From a bacterium (GTDB taxonomy: Bacteria; Patescibacteriota; Gracilibacteria; JAUYGZ01), in NCBI GenBank assembly GCA_030699855.1, contig JAUYKR010000105.1:1-16667 (forward strand): DNA of 16,667 nucleotides, in the 5' to 3' direction. The notes below the pieces were generated by a model. The model was not told where the DNA came from and made no database searches. It saw nothing but the letters and a program-made list of their open reading frames with translations. Each line of letters starts with the position of its first letter. The first letter of the stretch is position 1. Shown here in pieces: positions 1 to 6,789 of this stretch. The position numbers and the translations under genes are program-made.

Positions 1-1
1 G

Positions 2-148
2 AGAAATGAACCGGCTTATGTTGTCGAGACTGCTCAGTTCGTGGCGGATCTGCGGCAGATGCGATACGAGGATTTGGTAGGCGCTACGGACGCAAATGCC
101 AGGCGGATCTTTCGCCTCCCAGAAAATGAAAATAAGCTACAATGCTGA
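2..148 (+). CDS. tatD: TatD-family metal-dependent deoxyribonuclease, C-terminal fragment
   Basis: The first 148 bases read in frame 2 as the last 48 residues of a protein ending in TGA (146-148). The fragment contains RNEPAYV, then an amphipathic helix, then MRYEDLVGATDANARRIFRL. This is the usual end of TatD/YcfH-type hydrolases: an R-N-E-P segment closing the TIM barrel, then a final helix with a T-x-N-A-x-R-x-F motif. TatD enzymes are cytoplasmic Mg-dependent DNA exonucleases linked to DNA repair. The metal ligands lie upstream of the window and cannot be checked. The stop is followed after one base by the start of the Crp-like gene, so the two are probably co-transcribed. The residues after RLF (PENENKLQC) are unremarkable. 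Family assignment rests only on this C-terminal signature. Confidence 0.82.
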   Translation, partial: RNEPAYVVETAQFVADLRQMRYEDLVGATDANARRIFRLPENENKLQC

Positions 149-149
149 C

Positions 150-815
150 ATGAATAGCAACCTTTCCGATCATCATTTTTTCAAGCGTTTTTCTCCAGAC
201 CTGCGCAAGGCCATGCTGGAGGTGGGAAAAGTGGTGGAGTACCGCAAGGGAGCGTTGGTCTTCAGTATCGGTGATGCCGACACGGATTTTTACATGCTGG
301 TGGAAGGGCGCATTCACATTCATAAGGTGAGCAAGGGCGGACAAAAGCGAATTCTCCGCACCGTTCAACCAGGTGATACCTTTGCTTTGGTGAGCCTCTT
401 CGATGACAAGCCCATGTTCGTAGCTGCCGAGTGCGTGGGCCCAGCCAGAGTCTTCACAATCTCGAAAGAAGACTTCACGGCTCTTATGCAGCAATATTAT
501 GAATTGGCCCGATTCATTGTCGACGGCCTGGTGCGGCGCATCCGCAAATATGGGGAGGCGATGACCAGTATGACGGTCTACTTTGTCGATCAGCGCTTTA
601 TTTCTTACCTGTTTGATTTGTCTGCTCTGGTCGAGTCCGACGAAGTCCAACTTCCCGATACTCTGTCCACTATCGCTGAGCAGATCGGTACGGCTCGGGA
701 GGTGCTGTCTCGAGAGGTGTCAAAAATGGTCAAAAAGGGCTGGATTGCCAAGAAAGGGCAAAAGGTGGTGCTCAAGAAGCGGGGGGAGATGCAAAAACGG
801 TTGGAGGAACGTTGA
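150..815 (+). CDS. Crp/Fnr-family transcriptional regulator
   Basis: 221 residues from ATG at 150. An in-frame ATG at 126 (and one at 96) would add N-terminal residues, but 150 sits 1 nt after the tatD stop and gives the normal family length. Residues about 8-125 form a cyclic-nucleotide-binding-type beta-roll (VEGRIHIHKVSKGG, PGDTFALVSLF). Residues about 125-150 form the long dimer helix. Residues 170-200 form a winged helix-turn-helix (STIAEQIGTAREVLSREVSKM), with the TxREVLSRE recognition helix typical of the family. The cAMP-contacting G-E-L and R-S residues of E. coli CRP are replaced (F-A-L and F-V-A), and there are no Fnr-type cysteine ligands, so the effector is probably not cAMP or an Fe-S cluster. 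Position upstream of the amino-acid importer suggests it might control it; this is inference. Confidence 0.88.
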   Translation: MNSNLSDHHFFKRFSPDLRKAMLEVGKVVEYRKGALVFSIGDADTDFYMLVEGRIHIHKVSKGGQKRILRTVQPGDTFALVSLFDDKPMFVAAECVGPARVFTISKEDFTALMQQYYELARFIVDGLVRRIRKYGEAMTSMTVYFVDQRFISYLFDLSALVESDEVQLPDTLSTIAEQIGTAREVLSREVSKMVKKGWIAKKGQKVVLKKRGEMQKRLEER

Positions 816-816
816 T

Positions 817-1080
817 TCAAAAGACAAAAGAATTTTCTTGCTGCCTGCCCGCCGGGTGCCCGCGCGAACTAAATAGGTTTAGATCTGCCTGGGAAAATGG
901 AATGGCAGGCGGGCGGAAGGAACCGCATCGTTTTTCCGTTTCAATATCTCCTTCTTTTGCGAGTCCTCGCTTCAAAAATTTTTCCAGCTCTTCTGAATCA
1001 CAATCAATTAAGACCCCTCTTGCATAAGGGGTCTGGAATGATAGACTTTCAACTGTTTCTGTTTCATAAATTTTTTCCAT
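817..1080 (-). CDS. Hypothetical small protein filling the regulator-importer gap
   Basis: An 87-residue reverse-strand frame starts at ATG 1080-1078 and ends at TGA 819-817. It fills the gap exactly: its stop lies 1 nt beyond the regulator's stop, and its start shares a CATG with the start of the first binding protein. The first ~53 residues look protein-like, with an acidic helix (DSEELEKFLKRGLAKEGD) after MEKIYETETVESLSFQTPYA. The last ~30 residues lie in a GC-rich repeat (841-920) and are probably repeat-derived. I recognise no family. No Shine-Dalgarno is visible, but that is true of most genes here. Against it: the same DNA holds a palindrome and a likely promoter for the importer, so it may be only a chance frame in a regulatory region. 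Confidence 0.42.
   Translation of the reverse strand: MEKIYETETVESLSFQTPYARGVLIDCDSEELEKFLKRGLAKEGDIETEKRCGSFRPPAIPFSQADLNLFSSRGHPAGRQQENSFVF
841..920. repeat. GC-rich repeat with inverted ends
   Basis: The segment starts CTGCCTGCCCGCC and ends GGCAGGCGGGCGG, so its ends are roughly inverted around an AT-richer middle (AACTAAATAGGTTTAGATC). The same CCTGCC/GGCAGG vocabulary recurs at 4229-4240 and 6699-6758. It is probably a dispersed palindromic repeat. It supplies the last third of the hypothetical reverse-strand frame. Confidence 0.5.
1011..1034. promoter_or_regulatory. 24-bp near-perfect palindrome, operator candidate
   Basis: AGACCCCT at 1011-1018 is matched by AGGGGTCT at 1027-1034 around a TGCA centre. 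Ten of 12 half-site positions are complementary. It covers the -35 element of the candidate importer promoter, which is where a repressor dimer would bind. It could also fold as an RNA hairpin, but there is no T-run next to it on the + strand, so it is not a typical terminator. It does not match the CRP or FNR consensus. Confidence 0.45.
1020..1047 (+). promoter_or_regulatory. Candidate promoter of the liv importer operon
   Basis: TTGCAT (1020-1025), a 16-bp spacer, then an extended -10 TGATAGACT (1039-1047). The predicted start near 1054 would leave a ~25-nt leader before the ATG at 1079. The TGNTANACT form of the -10 is the same as at the lemA/nucleotidyltransferase divergent promoters, which strengthens the call. 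Confidence 0.45.
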
Positions 1081-2176
1081 GAAAAAGTTGTTCTTGTTGC
1101 CTCTTTTCGCACTTTTTCTCCTCGCCGGATGCGGTGGGGATGGGTTGGCAGACACGATTCGAATCGGTTACGTGGGGCCATTGACCGGCGATGGGGCTTC
1201 GATCGGGGAAATGAGCTCTCAAACCCTTACCGACTTTGTGGAAATCCATCCCGAGTGGGCTGGCAAAAAGGTCGAAGTCTTTTTGGAAGACGGCAAGTGC
1301 AGTGGACAGGATGCCGCCAGCGCGGCCACCAAGCTGATCAATACCAACAAGGTTCATGTCATTATTTCCGGCGGCTGCAGCGGCGAAGGCCTGGCCATTG
1401 TGCCGATAGCGGAGAAGGCTAAGGTGTTGGTACTTTCGCCCACCAATACCAGTCCGGAATTGACCGGAATTAGCCCCTACTTCTTCCGCAATGCTCCTTC
1501 CGATGTCTTAGGTGGCCAAGAAATGGCAAAGGCCGCGGCGAATCAGGGTTTTGAAAAGGTGGCGGTCATTACCGAGAATACCGATTTTGCCACTGCTTAT
1601 AGCGATCAGTTTAAATCGATCTACTCCGGCGAAATCGTCCTGGAGGAAAATTACAATCCGGACGCCACCGATTACAAAACCATTCTGCAAAAGGTGAAGG
1701 TCAGCGATGCTCAGGCTATCGTCCACTTCAATCAGACCCCTGTCTCCGCCGGCTTTGTGGCCAAGCAAAAAAAAGAATTGGGTATAACTCTCCCCACCTT
1801 TTCCGCTGATGCCACCGATGGTGATGACTTCTACAAAACCGCCCAAGACGCGGCTGAGGGGCAAATGCTGGTAGTGACCAGTGTGAATCACGGCGATGAC
1901 AGGGTCCGCGACCGGTCCGCCGCTTACGTGGCCAAGCATGGTTCCATTTCTTTCGAGGTCTATCATCTGCTCGAATGGGATCTGCTGGGCATACTCCAGC
2001 AAGCCATGGAGGCGGTGGGCACGGATGCCGACGCTTTGTCTGCTTACCTCGGGTCCATGTCCGCTTACGATGGCCTGTCGGGAGACATCGCCTTCGATGA
2101 AAACGGCGATTCCACCATTAAGCCATCGCTTCAGGTCGTTCGCGATGGGAAACTGACTCCTTTTATTGCTCAGTAA
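1079..2176 (+). CDS. Branched-chain/neutral amino-acid ABC importer, substrate-binding lipoprotein 1
   Basis: 365 residues. The N-terminus is a lipoprotein signal peptide (MKKLFLLPLFALFLLAGC) with lipobox LAGC and lipidated Cys18, so the mature protein is membrane-anchored outside the cytoplasm. From about residue 27 it has the type I periplasmic-binding fold of LivJ/LivK-like proteins (Peripla_BP_6): IRIGYVGPLTGDGASIG, then SAATKLINTNKVHVIISGGCSG, then a SPTNTSPELT segment at the expected ligand site, and a second lobe with VAVITENTDFATAY. Substrate cannot be fixed from sequence; the family binds Leu/Ile/Val, other amino acids, amides or urea-like compounds. It is the first importer gene and lies 21 nt before a homologous second binding protein. 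The start has a T-rich leader and no Shine-Dalgarno. Confidence 0.92.
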   Translation: MKKLFLLPLFALFLLAGCGGDGLADTIRIGYVGPLTGDGASIGEMSSQTLTDFVEIHPEWAGKKVEVFLEDGKCSGQDAASAATKLINTNKVHVIISGGCSGEGLAIVPIAEKAKVLVLSPTNTSPELTGISPYFFRNAPSDVLGGQEMAKAAANQGFEKVAVITENTDFATAYSDQFKSIYSGEIVLEENYNPDATDYKTILQKVKVSDAQAIVHFNQTPVSAGFVAKQKKELGITLPTFSADATDGDDFYKTAQDAAEGQMLVVTSVNHGDDRVRDRSAAYVAKHGSISFEVYHLLEWDLLGILQQAMEAVGTDADALSAYLGSMSAYDGLSGDIAFDENGDSTIKPSLQVVRDGKLTPFIAQ

Positions 2177-2197
2177 TTTTGTTATTTTAAATTTTTT

Positions 2198-3316
2198 ATG
2201 AAAAAGTTTCTTCTTCCTCTGCTTGTCCTCAGCCTGGCTGCTTGCAGTGGTGGCGAACAAGGGGAGAGCGATGTGATTAAAATCGGTTACATCGGACCCA
2301 TGACCGGTGACGCCGGTTCCTATGGCCACGATACGAAGAAGGGTATCGACCTGTATTTTCAAGAGCACCCGACGATTCAGGGCAAAAAAGTTGAGCTGAT
2401 TTACGAAGACGCGATTTGCAATAGTCAGTCGGCCGCCAGCGCGGCCACCAAGCTGGTCAATATCGACCAGGTCAAAGTCATTATCGGCGGACAGTGCAGC
2501 AGCGAAACCCTGGGCGCGGCTCCGGTGACCGAGCAACATAAGGTTATCTTGATTTCTCCGGTGTCTTCCAGTCCGGAGGTGCGAGACGCGGGAGACTACG
2601 TCTTCCGCATGTACCCTTCCGACGCCATTGTTGGTCAGACCTTGGCTGAAGAAGCCCTCAAGTACGAGAGGATTGCGATTATTACCGAGAGCACCGACTA
2701 TGCCGAGGCTTATCACGACTCGGTGTTACATTATCTGGTCCAGGCGCAGGAAGTGACGCCGGTGGTGGACGAAATTGTGCAGCCGAATACCGCTGATTTC
2801 AAAACCATTTTGCAAAAGGTTCAGAACGCCAAAGCCGATGTGCTCCTCAGCATTATGCAAACACCGGTGAAGAGCGGAATTTTGGTCAAGCAGGCGGCTG
2901 AACTGGGAATCACGGCTCAAATTTATGGCACGGATACTTTGGCGGGCGATGACTTTGAGCAGCACGCCAAGAATGCCGCCAAGGGCGTCAAAATGGTGAT
3001 CGTGGCCGAAGATGACAGCAGGGCCGAAGTCAAAGAATTTAAAAAGGTCTTTGGAAACTTCCAGGCTCCGGTGATTTTCTCGCTTAAATCCTACGATGCT
3101 GCTCATGTTTTGGCCGATGCCATCGAGGCGGTCGGCTACGATTCTGACGCCATCAAGCAGTGGTTGTACGATATGCCTGGCCGCGAAGGTCTGGGCGGTC
3201 CGATTGAATTCGATGAATACGGTGAAAATAATTCCCAGGCCGGCTCGGTCAAAGTGGGTGTAGAAGACCCAGCCACCGGCAGGATCGTGTTTGAACTGCT
3301 GCGAGAAGAACCGTAA
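2198..3316 (+). CDS. Branched-chain/neutral amino-acid ABC importer, substrate-binding lipoprotein 2
   Basis: 372 residues, homologous to the preceding gene along its length. Lipobox LAAC with Cys16, then a short Ser/Gly/Glu linker and the binding fold: IKIGYIGPMTGDAGSYG, SAATKLVNIDQVKVIIGGQCSS, SPVSSSPEVR, IAIITESTDYAEAY, ILQKVQNAKADVLL. The two paralogs differ where the ligand should sit (SPTNTS against SPVSSS; GGCSGE against GGQCSS), so they may deliver different substrates to one permease, as LivJ and LivK do in E. coli. A 24-nt stretch is identical between the genes (1313-1336 and 2432-2455). The livH start follows the stop by 4 nt, implying translational coupling. Confidence 0.92.
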   Translation: MKKFLLPLLVLSLAACSGGEQGESDVIKIGYIGPMTGDAGSYGHDTKKGIDLYFQEHPTIQGKKVELIYEDAICNSQSAASAATKLVNIDQVKVIIGGQCSSETLGAAPVTEQHKVILISPVSSSPEVRDAGDYVFRMYPSDAIVGQTLAEEALKYERIAIITESTDYAEAYHDSVLHYLVQAQEVTPVVDEIVQPNTADFKTILQKVQNAKADVLLSIMQTPVKSGILVKQAAELGITAQIYGTDTLAGDDFEQHAKNAAKGVKMVIVAEDDSRAEVKEFKKVFGNFQAPVIFSLKSYDAAHVLADAIEAVGYDSDAIKQWLYDMPGREGLGGPIEFDEYGENNSQAGSVKVGVEDPATGRIVFELLREEP

Positions 3317-3320
3317 ATCT

Positions 3321-4196
3321 ATGCAAATCATTCTTAACGGACTCATCGTTGGATCAGCCTATGCCCTGATGGGAATAGGCTTTTCCCTTATCTATTCCAC
3401 GGTTCGCTACTTCAACCTGGCCTACGGTATGGTGGCGGTGATCGGAGCCTACGTGGCGTATACCCTGATGAATAGCTGGTCGTTGAACTACGTCATCGCC
3501 ATGTTGGCTGGGGCGCTAGTGGCAGTTTTGATCGGCATGCTGTCCAGCTCCATTCTGTTCAAGCCGATGGTGAGGCGGGGCGGTTCCAGCCTCGTGATTT
3601 TAGTGGCTTCGTTCGGCCTGCTCATTATTCTGCAAAATATCTCCGCCCTGATCTGGCAAAACACCACCAGGGCTTTGTCTATCAGCGACAGGATTTTGCC
3701 CGGCTATAACCTCTTCGGTCTCATCATCACCCCTAATCAGCTGATGATTGGTGCGGTAGCTTTGCTGATGATGTTGATTTTGGAATTGTTTCTCAAAAAG
3801 ACCAGGTATGGGATGGCCATTCGGGCGATCGGGGACAATCAAGAGCTGACCAAGGTGCTGGGTTTAAAAACAGAACAGATCATTCTGGCGGTTTATGTGA
3901 TCGGGACTTTCATCAGCGCCATCAGCGCCACTCTCATTGCTCTGGAAATCGGCATTCGCCCCACACACGGAGTGACTCTGGTGATCAAGGCCATCATCGC
4001 CGCCATCATCGGCGGTCTGGGTTCCATACGCGGAGCCCTTCTCGGCGGGCTGCTCCTGGGTGTGGCCGAAAATCTCGGTATCTACTTCCTGGGTGGCCAA
4101 TGGCAGGACACGGTGGCCTTTACTCTTTTGGCCGTGTTTTTACTCGTACGTCCGGAAGGACTCTTCGCAAAGAAACGATTAGTATCGGTGAATTAG
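3321..4196 (+). CDS. livH: Amino-acid ABC importer permease LivH
   Basis: 291 residues from ATG 3321 (MQIILNGLIVGSAYALMGIG). An ATG at 3291 lies inside the upstream gene and is less likely. The protein is strongly hydrophobic with about eight membrane segments. It shows the branched-chain permease pattern: N-terminal NGLIVGSAYALMGIGFSLIY, FNLAYG, and the cytoplasmic coupling region YGMAIRAIGDNQELTKVLGL, where conserved R-A-x-x-x-N contacts the ATPase. It ends GALLGGLLLGVAENLG...VRPEGLF, normal for the family. It pairs with LivM to form the channel. Its TAG stop is the first edge of a GGAGT repeat (4196 onward). Length is typical. Confidence 0.93.
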   Translation: MQIILNGLIVGSAYALMGIGFSLIYSTVRYFNLAYGMVAVIGAYVAYTLMNSWSLNYVIAMLAGALVAVLIGMLSSSILFKPMVRRGGSSLVILVASFGLLIILQNISALIWQNTTRALSISDRILPGYNLFGLIITPNQLMIGAVALLMMLILELFLKKTRYGMAIRAIGDNQELTKVLGLKTEQIILAVYVIGTFISAISATLIALEIGIRPTHGVTLVIKAIIAAIIGGLGSIRGALLGGLLLGVAENLGIYFLGGQWQDTVAFTLLAVFLLVRPEGLFAKKRLVSVN

Positions 4197-4240
4197 GAGT
4201 TCGGAGTTGGGAGTCAGGAGTTCGCCTGCCTGCCGGCAGG
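4196..4240. repeat. GGAGT repeat plus CCTGCCGGCAGG palindrome between livH and livM
   Basis: GGAGTTCGGAGTTGGGAGTCAGGAGT-type units run from the livH stop codon to about 4223. A perfect 12-bp palindrome CCTGCCGGCAGG follows at 4229-4240. This accounts for most of the 72-nt gap. No promoter or coding frame is visible in it. Confidence 0.8.
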
Positions 4241-4268
4241 GTGTCTATAGTTTGTAAGAGTTTGTTTC

Positions 4269-5135
4269 ATGGATTATCTCCTCCACATCGCCATCCTGTC
4301 CTCGATCTACTCTCTAGCCGTGCTGGGGCAGAACTACGCTTCCGGTTATACCGGTTTGATTTCCATCAATCATGGCGCCTTTATGGGTATCGGTGCCTAC
4401 GCCGGAGCGATCTTACTCAAATGGTATGGGGTGCCCTTTCCGGTGGCCTTCCTTGCCGCCGGAGCGGCGACAGGTCTGGCAGCCTGGCTGCTGTCCTTTC
4501 CACTGCTCAAGCTCAAGGGCGACAGTTTCGTACTGGTTTCCTTTGGCTTTTCCTTCATCGCTTTCAACCTCTTCCTCAACTGGAGGGGGCTGACAAACGG
4601 AGCCCTGGGACTCAAGGCCATTCCCGGGCCGGAACTGGTAAACCTGCTCGATAATACCAAGATCATTTTTCTGGCCATTTTACTGGCGCTTATTCTGATC
4701 ACGCTGTGGGGACTCCATAAAATCTTGCAGTCTTCCTACGGAGTGGTGATTCGCGCTACTCGGGAAAACCAAAAAGTGACCCAGATCGCTGGTCACTGTA
4801 CCGATTCTTATCGCCGCAGCGTGTTTGTCCTGAGCGGAGTGATTACCGGCATCGCCGGGCTGTTTCTGGCCAGTTATATTTCCACCATCGATCCGACGCT
4901 GTTCAATTATCACCTGTCGGTGCTGCTGCTGATCATGGCGATTTTAGGCGGTCTGGCTTCCCTCAAGGGTTCGATTGCGGGGGCGACTCTTCTCATCGTC
5001 TTGCCGGAACTGCTGCGCTTTCTGGGCCTGCCCAATAGCATCTTGGCGGAGAGTCAGCAGATCTCGTATGGCTTGATCCTTATTCTGCTGATGTACTATC
5101 GGCCGGTGGGATTATTCGGAACATATAAGATATAG
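4269..5135 (+). CDS. livM: Amino-acid ABC importer permease LivM
   Basis: 288 residues, hydrophobic throughout, the second permease subunit. Family features seen: LGQNYASGYTGLISINHGAFMGIGAYAGA near the N-terminus (residues about 19-47), the LLKLKGDSFVLVSFGFSFI block, the ATPase-coupling segment SSYGVVIRATRENQKVTQIAGH, and the closing YYRPVGLFG motif. E. coli LivM is longer; this length fits the shorter LivM proteins common in other phyla. The ATG at 4269 follows a T-rich stretch (GTTTGTTTC) without Shine-Dalgarno. The gene sits between repeat blocks and ends in TAG, which opens the next repeat. Confidence 0.92.
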   Translation: MDYLLHIAILSSIYSLAVLGQNYASGYTGLISINHGAFMGIGAYAGAILLKWYGVPFPVAFLAAGAATGLAAWLLSFPLLKLKGDSFVLVSFGFSFIAFNLFLNWRGLTNGALGLKAIPGPELVNLLDNTKIIFLAILLALILITLWGLHKILQSSYGVVIRATRENQKVTQIAGHCTDSYRRSVFVLSGVITGIAGLFLASYISTIDPTLFNYHLSVLLLIMAILGGLASLKGSIAGATLLIVLPELLRFLGLPNSILAESQQISYGLILILLMYYRPVGLFGTYKI

Positions 5136-5160
5136 TTCGGAGTTGGGAGTTCGGAGTTCA
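5135..5160. repeat. GGAGT repeat between livM and livG
   Basis: Three GTTCGGAGTT/GGGAGT units start at the livM TAG stop. The whole livM-livG gap is 40 nt, so the repeat takes up most of it and no separate promoter is apparent. Confidence 0.78.
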
Positions 5161-5175
5161 TAGCTCGTAGTTTCT

Positions 5176-5925
5176 ATGCTTCAATTATATCAAGTTCACT
5201 TGTCGCTGGGTGGTCTAAAAATTCTTCAGCAGTTATCGCTGGAGATTCAGGAGGGTAAAATCACCGGCCTGATTGGGCCGAATGGAGCCGGCAAATCCAC
5301 GGTGTTCAACGTCGTCACCGGCCTGATCCCTTTCGCCTCCGGCTCGGTCAAACTGCGTGGTCAAGAAATCCTTGGGGCCAGCCCAGACCAGGTCAGCCGC
5401 TTAGGCTTGATGCGAACTTTTCAAGATTCGGTCATCCTGTCCCAGATTACCGTGTTGGAGAACCTGATTTCCGCTTCGCCACTGCTGCGGGATATTTCTC
5501 TGGCTCAGGTCTTCTTCCGCTCCGCTCAGACCAGACAGCGCAAGGCCGAGGCCGGGGCTAAGGCCCTCGAACTTCTTGGTAGAGTGGGACTGGAGGGTAA
5601 AGCCAATAGTTTGGCGAAGGAGCTGTCCTACGGCCAGACTAAACTCGTCGAAATCCTAAAAGTGATGATGAGCGAAGCCGAGCTGATCTTTCTGGACGAG
5701 CCTTTTTCCGGTCTGTATCCGGAAATGATCAAGGTGATTCAGAGCCTCATCTACGAGCTCGTAAAAAAAGGTAAAACAATCGTACTCGTCGAACACAATA
5801 TGAAGCTAATCGAAGAGGTCTGTGATCGAGTGATCGTACTCGACTTTGGCGAAAAGATCGCGGAGGGGACATTTGCGGAGGTGAGGAAAAATAAAAAAGT
5901 GATAGAAGCTTATCTCGGTAATTAG
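5176..5925 (+). CDS. livG: Amino-acid ABC importer ATPase LivG
   Basis: 249 residues, one nucleotide-binding domain. Walker A GPNGAGKST at 34-42, Q-loop glutamine near 83 (RTFQDSVI), signature LSYGQ at 150-154, Walker B ELIFLDEP at 169-176, and switch histidine 207 (VEHNM). The 'YGQ' form of the signature and the long insert between Q-loop and signature (residues about 103-127) are typical of LivG rather than LivF. It hydrolyses ATP on the cytoplasmic face to drive LivHM. The post-Walker-B segment is SGLYPEMI instead of the usual AGLNP, a mild variation. The ATG at 5176 lacks a Shine-Dalgarno. The stop is TAG followed by TCGGGAGT, a degenerate copy of the intergenic repeat. Confidence 0.95.
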   Translation: MLQLYQVHLSLGGLKILQQLSLEIQEGKITGLIGPNGAGKSTVFNVVTGLIPFASGSVKLRGQEILGASPDQVSRLGLMRTFQDSVILSQITVLENLISASPLLRDISLAQVFFRSAQTRQRKAEAGAKALELLGRVGLEGKANSLAKELSYGQTKLVEILKVMMSEAELIFLDEPFSGLYPEMIKVIQSLIYELVKKGKTIVLVEHNMKLIEEVCDRVIVLDFGEKIAEGTFAEVRKNKKVIEAYLGN

Positions 5926-5947
5926 TCGGGAGTTTTAAGGCCATCTT

Positions 5948-6664
5948 ATGAATTTATTAGAAGCACAGCAATTATCGGTATCTTATGGTCAGAATAAGGT
6001 CGTGCATGAAGTCAACTTCCACGTCAAAGACGGTGAGATCGTCATTCTGATGGGACCTAATGGGGCCGGGAAGTCGACCGTGCTCAGGGCTCTGTTTGGC
6101 CTGGTTCCCCACACGCATGGGGAAGTGGAGCTGAACGGCAAACGCTTGCATCCCAGGCCACACAAAATGGTGGAGGGGGGAGTTTCCTTTGTGCCCCAGG
6201 GGAATACCATTTTTAGCAATATGAGTATCGAAGAAAATCTGCTGATGGGGGCTTTTCACGAGGAAGAACAATTGAAGGTGGAGGAGCGATTGGAAGAGGT
6301 TTTTCAGTTCTTCCCAATGCTGGCGCGCAAGCGTCAACAAAGCGCCTTCGCCATGAGCGGTGGTGAGCGGCAAATTCTTGCCCTGGCCCGCGCCCTGATG
6401 ACCTCACCGCGGTTGCTGATGCTGGACGAGCCTTCCATCGGCTTGGCTCCCAAGATCGTTCAGGAGGTGTTTGACAAGATCAAAGAGATCAACCAGGTGT
6501 TCGGAACGGCGGTGGTCGTTGTCGAGCACAATCTGAAGACCCTCTTGCAAATCGCTCACCGCGGTTACATTCTGGTGGCAGGCAAGATCATGCTGGAGGG
6601 GCCGGTGGAGAAGCTGCGCGATAGCGATGTGCTGGAGAAGGCGTTTTTTGGAGAGTTGGGGTAG
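5948..6664 (+). CDS. livF: Amino-acid ABC importer ATPase LivF
   Basis: 238 residues. Walker A GPNGAGKST at 36-44, Q-loop FVPQGNTIF near 81-89, signature MSGGE at 136-140, Walker B LLMLDEPS at 156-163, and switch His194 (VVEHNL). The order LivG then LivF, each of canonical length, completes the two-ATPase, two-permease importer. An AAGG seven bases before the ATG is the nearest thing to a Shine-Dalgarno in this operon. The stop is TAG at 6662-6664, again running into the GGAGT repeat. All catalytic residues are present. Confidence 0.95.
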   Translation: MNLLEAQQLSVSYGQNKVVHEVNFHVKDGEIVILMGPNGAGKSTVLRALFGLVPHTHGEVELNGKRLHPRPHKMVEGGVSFVPQGNTIFSNMSIEENLLMGAFHEEEQLKVEERLEEVFQFFPMLARKRQQSAFAMSGGERQILALARALMTSPRLLMLDEPSIGLAPKIVQEVFDKIKEINQVFGTAVVVVEHNLKTLLQIAHRGYILVAGKIMLEGPVEKLRDSDVLEKAFFGELG

Positions 6665-6773
6665 CTAGTTCGGAGTTTGGAGTTCGGAGTTTGGAGTTCC
6701 CGCCACGGCCATGCCTACCCTCCACGGCGGGCAGGCCGGCAGGCAGGCGGGCAGGCGGAGTTGAGAGTTAGGA
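6662..6773. repeat. Composite repeat after livF
   Basis: Alternating GTTCGGAGTTTGGAGTTCGGAGTT units (about 6666-6699) are followed by a GC-rich block full of GGCAGGC and CGGGCAGG (6699-6758) with CCCGCC and GGCGGG arms that can pair. A last GGAGTTGAGAGTTAGGA tail runs to 6773. It separates livF from the small gene at 6790. There is no T-run after the GC block, so it is not a standard terminator. Confidence 0.78.
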
Positions 6774-6789
6774 TAAAAACAATTTTGCT

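Noticed and set aside
84..650. 188-residue reverse-strand frame opposite the Crp-like gene
   Set aside because: It lies wholly opposite a gene with clear domain motifs and shows no recognisable protein pattern.
900..925. T-box-like string GGAAGGAACCGC
   Set aside because: It resembles the T-box TGGNACCGC core, but the match is partial and no stem I, terminator or downstream aminoacyl gene is seen; the importer start is too near.
1508..2716. 402-residue reverse-strand frame opposite both binding proteins
   Set aside because: Long, but it spans two well-supported genes and their gap antisense; codon composition of a GC-rich gene often leaves such frames open.
4196..4240. CRISPR array possibility for the GGAGT repeats
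   Set aside because: Units are short and degenerate with no unique spacers of constant length, and no cas genes are present.
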